Assembly: GCF_040954835.1 (NCBI RefSeq)
Contig: NC_090698.1
Coordinates: 928,501 to 992,500, forward strand
Source: Lepisosteus oculatus
Taxonomy: Eukaryota > Chordata > Actinopteri > Semionotiformes > Lepisosteidae
Length of the DNA stretch: 64,000 bases
Direction: 5' to 3'
Shown here: piece after piece, positions 26,001 to 39,990 of the stretch
Numbering within the stretch: position 1 is the stretch's first letter
Layout: the number at the start of each line of letters is the position of its first letter
Notes under the pieces: generated by a model
Told to the model about the DNA's origin: nothing
Database searches by the model: none
Seen by the model: only the letters and a program-made list of their open reading frames with translations
Made by a program: the position numbers and the translations under genes

Positions 26001-27970
26001 CAGAGGTGAAACACAGCTCAGCATGGGGGACAGCTCTCTGACCCACCAGTGAGCAGAGAGCTGTCTGTCAAGGGTCACATTCTGTAGCACCAAGCAGAAG
26101 CAGTTTTGGAAATAATATGGGAAGTACAATTACGCACAAGTCAATATGAGGATTTCACAATACACAAAAACAAAATAAAACCACAAATTTAAAAAATAAT
26201 TCTCTGACATTCATCTGTGGGAGGCATGTGTGTGGAGCTTGGGCGGGAAATGACTCGGAAAAACAGACCTGTCTAGGTTACTTGATTACCAGGAGCTAGT
26301 TGATCCTGGGAGCTCACCGGGCCGTGTCTTGATGATCCGATGGGATCTGCTTCCACAGCTCGGCTGGGCAGCTGCAGCCCAGGGGCTGAGCGCCTGTTCA
26401 GTGTTGGACGGAAACAGAGGGATTTCCCTGCTGGCTCCCCCATGACCGACCTAACCTGCAGGATTCAGCGGACACCCCCTCCTCTCCCTCGTCTTCCTCG
26501 GTCCTCCCTGCCCCACAGATCCACCCCAGGATCCGAATCGCCAGGATGGGCAGCTCTGTTCTGGAACAGTTTCTGTCCTGGAATAAATCACCACACAGGT
26601 GCTCAGATCACAGCACTACAGGCAAGTCTTCAAACATTCATGCAATACACTCCTCGCGTCCTAGGGGTCGCCTCAGGTTTTAATTCTTATTTCTGTGTCA
26701 TTTACCTGATAGTCTTGTGCTGTTTGAGTCTCTCCAGGCTGCCCACAGGAAGCCCTGTGTCACGGCTGTCCCAGGTGGGGAAGCTCTGGCGCCAGCTGCT
26801 GTCTGCGCCCCTCAAGTCCAGTCAGGTCCTGGTCACTGGAGGCACTGCTGACCCCAATGACCCCGGAGGCCATGCTGAGAAGCTGTGTTTTAGAGGATCG
26901 TCTGTCACAGGCGGGCAAGGGGCAGGAAGACCTGCTGCTCACCCCTGTCCTGAAGGCCAGCACTGAGTGACCAGGGCTGGGCTGCTGCTCAGCTTCTCTT
27001 TTAATCTGCACCAGAAACCTCCCTGTGAGCAACACTAGGCCGCAGTCTAAAACCTTCAGCCCATTTTCCAGGAACTTCATTCCACAGGAACTCCCTTGAC
27101 TCTGCAGACTTGAGAAGATTGTCGTTCATCATTGTCCCTCCCTCTGGGCACAAGTCTCAACTGAAAGCCATGGCAGAGGTCAGGTATCTCAGCACACACT
27201 CCTGAGCCGATGTCATGAATGTCACCGAGACTGGGCGGGCGTGCTCAGCACTCAACACTGAAGGAAAGAGGTGAAAACATTTCCTCACTCAGTGCAATGG
27301 CTCCATCTAGTGGAATAAAAGTACAACTATAGTTTAAATGAAGTGCGATGCAGAAATGAGACTCGTCAGCCCTACTTGTTCTGTACGGAGCCAAATGTCT
27401 ACATAGATGGGTCCCAGAAATACATTTCACACCCAGGTCTTGATTTTCAAACATCCTGACAGGGCAGCAAAATGCTTGTGCTGGAAACCCTGTATATACT
27501 GTGTCTTTCTGGTAACTACCTAAACGCAGTTCATGTTTCTACAGTGACTCCAATGGTTTGTTTGAGACATTTTGCTCTTGTACCTGCTGCGGCCACACGC
27601 CTGCCGCGTGATTCCTGTGCAACAGCACCGGTTCCGCCTCACAGCGCCGCTGACATTCCGCGCTCATTGCGCCGGGAGTCGTTACTCCTCCTCCTCTGGC
27701 TCCTGGAGGAAGAGTTTTCTGAGTTTTTTTACACTCGGGCTGCGACACGGCTCGACACCTCCCAGCGTCTCGCTCCTGTTTTTGACATATTAGTACATTC
27801 TCAGAATTAGACAGAAACTAATTATAATCCATATCCACTCCGTTCGGATGCGTGAATTGAAATAATGACAACCTATTGTTTTACTGTTTAAGTATTTGTA
27901 ACATCTGGTGAAAGTCCAGGCAGGACCAATGTGGGGTCATGCCTTCGGTGTGTTAAACACTAATTCATGA
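20080..27970. other. Intergenic, no gene recognised
   Basis: Nearly 8 kb with many short open frames on both strands and none resembling a known protein. A run of C (about 12, near 21357-21367) and A-rich runs near 20160-20200 are simple sequence. The longest frame, 26340-26966 (+), is GC-biased with no domain. No SINE or LINE copy as clear as those elsewhere was seen. Confidence 0.5.
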
Positions 27971-27977
27971 CTAAGAA

Positions 27978-27978
<1 letters not shown>

Positions 27979-28021
<43 letters not shown>
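27979..28021. repeat. (TTA)n microsatellite
   Basis: About 14 uninterrupted TTA/ATT triplets. Such runs also form the tail of the 5S-SINE family in this window (36.9 and 38.0 kb), so this tract may mark a lost SINE end, but no SINE sequence is attached here. Confidence 0.95.
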
Positions 28022-28022
<1 letters not shown>

Positions 28023-28029
28023 CAAAGGG

Positions 28030-28355
28030 ACAAGGGGTGTCCAGTACCAAGACTGGACACCCTGCAGATACACTGACCGCTCAGGTCCAAGACTGGACAC
28101 CCTGCAGGTGTAGCGGAGCTAGTTCGGATACGTTGACGTCATCGCCCTCCCTGCGCGTAGCAGGGTCCTCAGCTGCCTGCGCTGGGGGAGGTCTCCTTTA
28201 GCACACCCGGTTGGTGCCCTGTTGCGTTACGCTGGAGACCCGGGTTCGTTCCCCAGGTGCTGCGGGGGGGCACGAGCCCACGCGGAACCGCGACGGTCAC
28301 ACAGACACACTGACTGCACAGGACCAGGACTGGACACTGCAGACACACTGACCGA
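28030..28355 (+). repeat. Dispersed short direct repeats with a tRNA-like promoter relic
   Basis: The phrase CCAAGACTGGACACCCTGCA occurs near 28050 and 28087, with a related version (ACCAGGACTGGACACTGCAG) near 28322, often followed by ACACTGACCG. Between them, near 28195-28262, TTAGCACACCCGGTTGG and GGGTTCGTTCCCC resemble the A and B boxes of a Pol III tRNA promoter. The acceptor stem does not pair, so this is not a tRNA gene. It is probably a worn SINE head. Confidence 0.45.
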
Positions 28356-29224
28356 AGAAGAGCAGAACTCTGCTTCCTGACCGCACAGCTCAACGCTCGT
28401 GGGCTCCAGCGTCCCTGTGAGACGACAGCGCAGCCATGTCCCGTCTCCAGACCCGAGCCTCGCTGTGGGAAGAGCTGCAGGGTCTGGGGCTCAGAGCCCA
28501 CAGGGCAGCCTCTGCAAGCTGGAGCAAAGCAGGACTCAACCCACCTGCTGACGTGTTAATCACCATGATCTGTTCACCTGCCGCCACAGGAAAGAGCCGT
28601 TTCTCCAGATGATCTGTATTTGCTATAGTGCCGAGTTTCTTTCAATGCTCAGTGTAACAGTTCAGCTACTGCTAGACGTAAAAGGCTGTGGCCCCCCAGG
28701 AATGGAGATGAGGAGCCTGATTACTGTGAACAGGACAGCAGCTCATGTGTTCCTCAGCGGAGGTGCTGGGACTGGGACTCACTCACAAGCTGGTGCCCTC
28801 TCCCACACCTGGCGCTGTCCGCTCCCCTGCGGGAGACCGCTCAGTGAAACCCTCGCTCAGCTCCGGGAGGGCCGGACCCTGCCTCTCCCTGCTCTCCAGC
28901 GGAATGGTTTCGACAGCATGCGCGGTTTTTGGAAGTCAAGCCAAAAGCCACCCATCTTCCTGCAACAGAAGCATCAGGCCGACACCACTCCTCACCTCCC
29001 TGCCCGGAGCCGAGGTGCGCGTGCTTCTTGTTGCCGCGAAGGAACAGCAGCTCAGTCCAGGCTAAACGCCCACCTGAGCGCCGCCATGCAGCGACCCAAC
29101 TGGCCCCTGACCTCCTGGAGGACACCGTGTTCTGGGGAGGCACTGGGCCGGGCCGAGGCGAAAGCGACCGGCCTGCACTGCAGGACACACCACGCCACGG
29201 ATCAAGAAGCACAGCTGAGACATG
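28356..29224. other. No gene recognised; downstream flank of calmodulin
   Basis: Moderately GC-rich, with overlapping open frames on both strands (for example 28609-29274 +) that lack any recognised motif. The calmodulin transcript probably ends at the right edge of this stretch. Confidence 0.5.
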
Positions 29225-30641
29225 TAGTCAATTTCAGGTTTTATTGGAAAACATTGATATTTCACAGCTTGTAATTGAGACGCAACTTGCACAGACTGAA
29301 CAGCTATAGTCAAGGCCTTTCGCCTCCCCGGTCCCCCCAGGGCCCGACCCCCGCTGCACCTCGCAGACGGAGGCCCCCTTGACAACGCCCTTAGCACACT
29401 GAAGCAGGAGCAAGAAACTGCAAGAGCTTTTATTACTACACAGTCTCTTGTACAGCAAACTAAAAGACAGAAGCTGTTCAAGACCTCATTCCTAACACTC
29501 ATGCCACTGGCCTAAGGATCACTTGCGCCCCAAACCCCCCCCAGCGCCTCGGTTCAGTCAGACAGCGAGCAGAGCATGGAGCAGTACTGCAGCACTTCTA
29601 GGACAACATGTGCACCGAACAGCTCACAACCCAGCAGACACAAGGAGCAGCAGCAGCAGCAGATTTGGTTTTCGGTTATTACATCGTAGAGTTCATTCTT
29701 GTACACAAAATGTTTAAGTGCAAATATATATTTTAATGTACTAAAAGTCATCTTGCAAAAAAGTTGAGGCTCAAGATCTTATTATGGCACATTTATTTCA
29801 AAACCAAGGGAAAAAAAGTCACAGGCCATACCATTATATTAATATTAGGCAACGCACAGTTTACGACACCATATTTGTTAATAATGCACATTTGAAAAGC
29901 ATTACATTTACATGTTTATTTTTTTGCAAATTAAGTATTTACAGCAATGCTTTCTTGGGCTGCCTAACGCAACTACTTATTTTTCTCACACGGTTTCCCT
30001 AAAACAACAGTATCAATGCATTGCCCTATTCTAGCTTGATGCTGTGGTAAGTTTTAAAAGTTAGAAAAAAATCAAATAAACCTATAGAGCTTTACACTCA
30101 TTCCACACCCTGCATCCCAGCCCCATTAAGATCTCACCAGCTTGTACCACCTCTCTAAAATAAAGATTTTACATGTGTATATATAGCCTCCTTCTGTACA
30201 CAACCCAGCATCTCCTTCTAGTGTAGGATCAGGAGCCCTACTGTAACAAGAAACCGCCAAGCCAGGCACATGCAGGTGTCGGAACTGGCTCTCCGAAACA
30301 CTCCCGTTTCCAGCGAGCTGCACGGTTAAATTGTTACAAACAGAAAATGCTTCGATGGTGAACTGCTCTTGTTCAACGAACAAAAAAACTGCCTCTGTCG
30401 CTGGTTCTGTCTTTTCCTTTTGGTCTAATTTGGGAAAATCGGGCTGTTCAGAACGAAGAGATCTCATGCACGTTGAAGATTGTGACGCTTTGCCTCCCCC
30501 CTGCTCTAATTCGTTGACAGATGCCTTTGGAGTTAAATCCGAACCAGACTGTAGAATTTAAACAGTAAAGATTTTTTTGTAGATTTTTTTATATATATAG
30601 ACAGAGTGATCAAGAAGAACAGGCAATGGAAGAAAGACGCT
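29225..30641 (-). other. calm3: Probable calmodulin 3' UTR with several poly(A) signals
   Basis: About 1.4 kb follows the calmodulin stop codon on the minus strand, AT-rich and without coding. AATAAA on the minus strand (TTTATT on plus) lies at 29915-29920, 29792-29797, 29429-29434 and 29240-29245. The last would give a 3' UTR of about 1.4 kb. Vertebrate calmodulin genes often have long 3' UTRs with alternative ends, but which sites are used cannot be seen here. A TATATATA run lies near 30590. Confidence 0.5.
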
Positions 30642-34933
<4,292 letters not shown>

Positions 34934-35110
34934 TTTCCTCGGTGTCGGTGTCGGTATCGGTGCTGCTGCGTCTCTACTGCGGCTGCTCGCTCTGGTGGCG
35001 CGCGACTCCTCGCTGTTACAAAGTTGCCCGGGAACTCGCGTCCTGCTCACTACCCCGGTAGCCTCATTTGTACTGTATCCCTCCGCCCGATGACATCACT
35101 CACCCACATC
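34934..35110 (-). promoter_or_regulatory. calm3: Calmodulin promoter and 5' UTR region
   Basis: CpG-rich DNA directly upstream of the start codon, with no clear TATA box. At 35091-35098 there is TGACATCA (TGATGTCA on the gene strand), one base from the palindromic CRE TGACGTCA. It lies about 160 bp upstream of the ATG, a plausible place for CREB/ATF binding. The transcription start cannot be placed from sequence alone. Confidence 0.55.
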
Positions 35111-36908
35111 GACCTTAAACCGTTCAAGAAAAAAAAACCCGCAGCTCCCCACTGCGCTAGAACACATTTATTACGCGGTATCGACCTTTTTTTCTAAAAG
35201 CAACCTTTTACTGAAATTGAACAGGTTACGAGTTCCAGGGCTCAGCAATAAATGTCGACGGTGCACTATTTGCACGCTTGGCGTAGAGATACGATGTACT
35301 GCAGAGAGCGCAATAAGACCCCTTTCTGCTGTACAGACCCCCCCCTCCCCCCCACAACGCAACGGGCCGGTTATTACACTCCCGGGCGCAGACACAAGTC
35401 GGTGACTTGCGTTTATTATCATCAGGTTTTCTGTGATACTATTTATAGTGTCATAATTGTATGAATATGGGTTGCGGGTTACTCTGCTACAGTTTGTGGG
35501 ACAATGTTTCCGAGGCGCAAGGTTACGCAGAGACAGAGTTACAAACTGCAGACAATGTAAGTCCGAGTCCTATTGGCCGGGAGATGAGCGAGCAGGAGAA
35601 AGGACGCTCGCCATTGGCTGGCTGTTACCTGCAATGCGTCAAACTGGGCTGAGCTCTATCCGTCCACACACCAGAGCCCAGCACTGTCACTGGGGTCCGG
35701 GCTGCTGCTGGTTTCGCATTCCAAGATTGCGGCGGGGGAACCGGGCAGGAAGCTGGAGGGTGATTTAATGAAAGACCTGAAACTGACGCTGGAAACTTCA
35801 CCACCTTTCTGTTACAGATGTCCCAACTACTTGACCTTGTTCAGACCCGTGTGAAACCCACCCAGAGTGTGCATTGCGTTTCCAAAGTCAGGGCGCAGGA
35901 AATATCGAAACTGATTATAACCGATTTTGTTTTTTTCCAATAAAACGACATGTAGGACTGTAAGGAGGGCTGGTATTTGGAGCAGTGTCGAGCGAGGCGC
36001 GTACTCTACTTTTTAACAATTTCAATTCATCTAGTAAATTTACTTTCTTTGGCAATAATGATGATAAAACCACTAGAATGTTTGCGAAACAGAAGACGCT
36101 GTTCTGATTTGTGTCAGAAGCGATGGAGGCTGGGCCCATTCTGGTGATAATACCAGACCTGATCAGGGACCAGCACTGTGGGCCGGAATGGCTGATTCGG
36201 AGAGAGTACAGCTCCGGTCAGAACAATAACAGAGGACGGCCGACACCTTATTATATGAGAGAACTATCGGCCCCGCAGAAAAACAGCGAGACCTGCGCGT
36301 TTTGCGGCTCTGCTGACTTCTCTCCCAGTGCGACACCGGCTTCACGGACCCCGGCCCGGCCCGGCCCGGCCCGACCGGCAGCGCGAGCGCGGGGAGTCGC
36401 TGCAGCCGGTCCGGTCGAGTCGGTGACACTGCCGCCGCGCGCGACGAGCCTTTCCACAGCGACAGCCCCGCTCCTGTCACACAAATCAGTCCGTTTCGTC
36501 AGCATGCCGGGGTCTCAGCAGCGTGTACTGGTCGGATGACACCAGGACTAGCCAGCCCAGCTACACCCATCTTCCAGGGGGTCGCCACGAAAGTGTTCGG
36601 CCCCGAACCACTGAGCCAGACGCCACCGAGCCCAGAACCATCCAGGTCTTGTGACACGCAGATCACCCTGCGCTGGGCTGCTGTCGGGGGTGGCAGAGGA
36701 CAGCACTGAGTTAACCACACAAATTAACTCGCTAAATTGCTGAATAGGCTGTGTGTGTTGATGGTGTTAAGAGTGCCCTGTGGATCTGGGTGATTGTTGA
36801 CCTAATTGGAACAGTTCAACAGTTTTCTCTGGTCACATATTTATAGAAAAGTGGAGTATTAACCTTACCAAGCCACAGCAGAGAGAGAGTCAGAGCAGTG
36901 AAGTAATA
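35111..36908. other. Upstream flank of calmodulin, no gene recognised
   Basis: CpG-rich patches continue to about 36550, including a GGCCC repeat at 36353-36374. A plus-strand frame at 36111-36539 starts with ATG, but its product has no domain I know and becomes low-complexity Pro/Ala/Arg. A divergent non-coding transcript from the island is possible but not visible. Confidence 0.5.
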
Positions 36909-37495
36909 CCAATAATAATAATAATAATAATAATAATAATTGCTTACACTTATATAGCGCTTTTCTGGACACTCCACTCAAAGCACTTTACAGGTAATGG
37001 GGATCCCCTCCACCACCACCAGTGTGCAGCATCCAGATGATGATGATGCACCAGTCCGCTCCCCACACACCAGCTCTCAGTGGGGAGGAGAGCAGAGTGA
37101 TGAAGCCAGTTCAGAGATGGGGATTATTAGGAGGCCATGATTGGTAAAGGCCAGGGGGAAATCTGGACAGGATGTTCAGGTGACACCCTTACTCTTCTTG
37201 AGAAACGCCCTGGGATTTTTAATGATCACAGAGAGTCAGGACGTCAGTTTTTATGTCTCATCCGAACGATGGCGCCTTTTTATAGTCTAGTGTCCTCGTC
37301 ACTTTACTGGGGCATTAGGACCCCCCCAGACTGCAGGGTGAGCGCCCCCTGCTGGCCTCACTAACACCTCTTCCAGCAGCAACCTCAGCTTTCCCAGGAG
37401 TCTCCCATCCAGGTACTGACCAGGCTCACACTGCTGGGCTTCAGTGGGGTGCCAGCTGGGAGCTGCAGGGTGATATGACTGATGGCATGCGTGTT
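36909..37495 (-). mobile_element. 5S-rRNA-derived SINE, near full length
   Basis: On the minus strand the element starts near 37490 with a 5S-rRNA-like head. On plus this is CCCAGGAGTCTCCCATCCAG, GTACTGACCAGG and CTGCTGGGCTTCAGTGGGG, matching the complement of 5S rRNA's CAGGCGGTCTCCCATCCAAG, TACTAACCAGG and CTGCTTAGCTTCCGA. A unique body of about 400 bp follows. The 3' tail resembles L2-group LINE ends (TGTAAAGTGCTTTGAGTGGA) and finishes in (TTA)n, which appears as (AAT)n at 36909-36940. This layout (5S head, body, LINE-like tail) is that of SINE3-class elements, mobilised by a partner LINE. Confidence 0.85.
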
Positions 37496-37511
37496 GAGTG
37501 TATTTAGTTCA

Positions 37512-37687
37512 TTCTTCCTAATGCCCCAGTACAGTGACGGGGACACTATAGTGTTAAAAGGCCCCGTCCTTCAGATGAGACGTGAAACCGAGCTCCTGAC
37601 TCTCGGTGGAGGGGATCCCCATGACCTGTAAAGCGCTTTGAGTGGAGTGTCCAGAAAAGCGCTATATAAGTGTAAACAATTATTATA
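37512..37687 (+). mobile_element. 5S-SINE 3' fragment in opposite orientation
   Basis: Carries only the later body and tail (CCGTCCTTCAGATGAGACGT, GGGGATCCCCATGACCTGTA, AAGCGCTTTGAGTGGAGTGT, AGAAAAGCGCTATATAAGTG, then ATTATTAT). It stands head-to-head with the copy just left, so the pair forms a long inverted repeat with arms of about 170 bp. Confidence 0.85.
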
Positions 37688-37995
37688 ACACGGGTCAAAC
37701 TCGAGAGCTCTTTCAGAAAGATGACCACTTGCAGTTTTCAATCATGTCCACAAGGTCGCGCTGTTTACCTTTACAAGACGATTCCTTGTTGTGTGAGGCT
37801 TAGTAACAGACGCGATTAAACAGAACTGGCTGTTCACTGACCGAAAGGGACAGACCGCTGCTCTTCTGTTGAAATCTAATAGATAAAATATTTTGTACAG
37901 ATGATAAATGATCACGGAAAGCTTGTATTTCACCGGCTTCCGCTGTGCAGGACCAGAGAGCCCGAGCAGCAGGAGGTGTTTCCTGTCTCACAAAG

Positions 37996-38160
37996 TAATA
38001 ATAATAATAATAAAATAAAAAATTGCTTACACTTATACAGCGCTTTTCTGGACACGTCATTCAGAGCTCTTCACAGGTAATGGGGATCCCCTCCACCCCC
38101 ACCAGTGTGCAGCCCCACCTGTGACAGCAGCCAGAGTGTGTCAGTGCGCCCCCCCCACCA
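37996..38160 (-). mobile_element. 5S-SINE tail fragment
   Basis: An (AATAATAAT) run, then CTTACACTTATACAGCGCTT, TTCTGGACACG and GTAATGGGGATCCCCTCCAC, the 3' end of the same family in reverse. The copy stops near 38160 with no head. Confidence 0.8.
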
Positions 38161-38614
38161 GCTGGGAAAAAAAACATTTTTCCACATGTCTCTGGCAATG
38201 CAACTTTAATAAAAGCCCCTTTCCCCCGAAGGGAACGCGCACAGACACCTCTTCGGCCCCGCGACAAATGAAGAGCTTCGTGAAATCCCCACGCTCGATC
38301 TGAGCGCATAGAGACATGCTCTCTCGCACTGCTTGGCCAGGCCCCTCTTACAGGCTGCTCCATTGTGCCACAGCTGTATTTCTTCTGTCTGCTGCTCATT
38401 TGAATGTGACAGGCCCTTACTGGAAGTAGTTTCGCCCTCTGGAAGTGTTGTTGGTGTCAGAGCTCACGCTGCTGTGGACAGTCTCCACTCTTTCCTCCCT
38501 GGTCAGTCGCAGGGCCGTGGTTCAGGGTTTCTGCTTGAAAGAACTACACCTCTGTCACACCAGGGATGGAGGGATGGAGGTGCTCAGTGCGAGAAATCCA
38601 CCACCTGTCTTCTC

Positions 38615-38876
38615 ACTGCTCTATCCAGCTCAGGGTGGTGGGGAGCTGGAGCCTGTGCCACCCAGCAACAGGAACAAGGCAGGGTGCAGCCTGGACAGGA
38701 CACCAGTCCAACATCTCAGAAACCAATCAACCGACCAGCATGTCTTTGGACTGTATGGGAAACCCACGCGAATACGGGGAGAACATACAGACTCCACATA
38801 GACAGCCCCCCAGGAATTGAGCCCAGGGCTCCGGCGCTGCGAGGCAGTAACGCTCATCACTGCGCCACCCTGACTT
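38615..38876 (-). mobile_element. tRNA-derived SINE (AFC/DANA-like)
   Basis: Plus-strand landmarks are CTATCCAGCTCAGGGTGGTG, CTGGACAGGACACCAGTCCA, GGGAGAACATACAGACTCC, GAATTGAGCCCAGGG (inverted B-box) and CGCTCATCACTGCGCCACC (inverted tRNA start). This is the usual order for a common fish tRNA SINE read backwards. The family name is by remembered resemblance. Confidence 0.75.
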
Positions 38877-38879
38877 GTG

Positions 38880-39750
38880 ACTCCAGCAGCTCCGGCTCGA
38901 ACCAGAGCTCCGCACCCCCTTCTGTCCCCCAGTAGTGCATCGGCAGCCACAGGGAAGGTGTAACTCATGGATCCTCACACTACTGGACTAGAATACACCA
39001 GGCTATTATTCAGGTGCAATCTGTTGAAGCAAAAATAAAAGCGCACGGAGTGCACTTTCACCCGATATTCACTATCGGTTGTTACGGCAATCAAAGTAAC
39101 ATAAAACATGCTTCAGTCCTTGCTGACACATCCGACGTGAGTTCATCTCACACACAGGAACAGGCAGAGGAGGAGAAACAAGGCCAGCATGTACCTTCAA
39201 GGCACTGTGGAACATTTCTGCATCTACAAGGGAGAAGGATCTCTATCCTGCAGTATGAAGAAGTGGCGTCTTGAATGGCGACAGGGGCACTGGGCAGACC
39301 TGGTCGTGCGCATCCAGGGACCACGACACAGGGCAGCACTGATGCCCTTTCAAGTGGGAACTATTTGGGCGTGTCCAGAAGGAGTGTGGAACGATCTATG
39401 CAGCCGTGTGGTAGAAGCTGATTTGCTGGCTTCTCTAAAGACTTACTTAAAAAACGAGAGGAGCCCATTCACCCCACCTAACTCTTTTGGCACTGTTCAT
39501 TTTTTGTAAAAATTCTATGCAACTAGTTGTTATGGGAATGAAGTATCAAAATGTGAAGCTTCATCTTTTGTTTTAGGTGCTATTATAGATTTAAGTAGAC
39601 AATGAATGGACATTAAAGGACATCTGCAGTGTAACTCAGTCTCAGTTTTTGTTTTTGTTACACCTCCTCTCTAACTCTTCAGCCCTGCTGAGGTTCAGAC
39701 TATAGGATGTGAATCAGGGAAACCAGCTTCCAGAAACACTCTGAGGTGGG
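38880..39750. other. No gene recognised
   Basis: A frame at 39189-39509 (+) is open for 106 codons but shows no known motif. No repeat family was recognised. Confidence 0.5.
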
Positions 39751-39752
39751 GA

Positions 39753-39990
39753 CATAAATCAGTGTTGCGCAGGGTTCAGATCACTGCATGGGGAGATAAA
39801 TCAGTGTTGCGCAGGGTTCAGATCACTGCACGGGGAGATAAATCAGTGTTGCGCAGGGTTCAGATCACTGCACGGGGAGATAAATCAGTGTTGCGCAGGG
39901 TTCAGATCACTGCACAGGGAGATAAATCAGTGTTGCGCAGGGTTCAGATCACTGCACAGGGAGATAAATCAGTGTTGCGCAGGGTTCATA
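39753..39990 (+). repeat. 42-bp minisatellite, about 5.6 copies
   Basis: Head-to-tail copies of a 42-bp unit beginning ATAAATCAGTGTTGCGCAGG and containing GTTCAGATCACTGCACGGGG. Copies differ at only one or two bases (ACGGGGAG, ACAGGGAG, ATGGGGAG), which implies recent expansion. Since 42 is a multiple of three, the array reads through as a 14-residue repeat (VLRRVQITARGDKS) in a 127-codon frame (39762-40145). That alone is no evidence of translation. Confidence 0.95.

Noticed and set aside
26340-26966. 208-codon plus-strand frame
   Set aside because: No recognisable domain, no splice or conservation evidence, and irregular composition; more likely chance.
28195-28262. Possible tRNA gene
   Set aside because: A- and B-box-like motifs are present, but the ends do not pair into an acceptor stem; better explained as a SINE head relic.
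28609-29274. 221-codon plus-strand frame
   Set aside because: Overlaps long frames in other phases on both strands, has no motif, and runs into the calmodulin 3' UTR region.
36111-36539. 142-codon plus-strand frame upstream of calmodulin
   Set aside because: The first 60 residues look protein-like but match nothing I know, and the rest is coded by a GGCCC repeat; left as unproven.
37420-37495. Possible 5S rRNA gene
   Set aside because: Only the 3' half of 5S is matched, with mismatches, and it is fused to a repeat body found elsewhere in the window; it is the head of a SINE.
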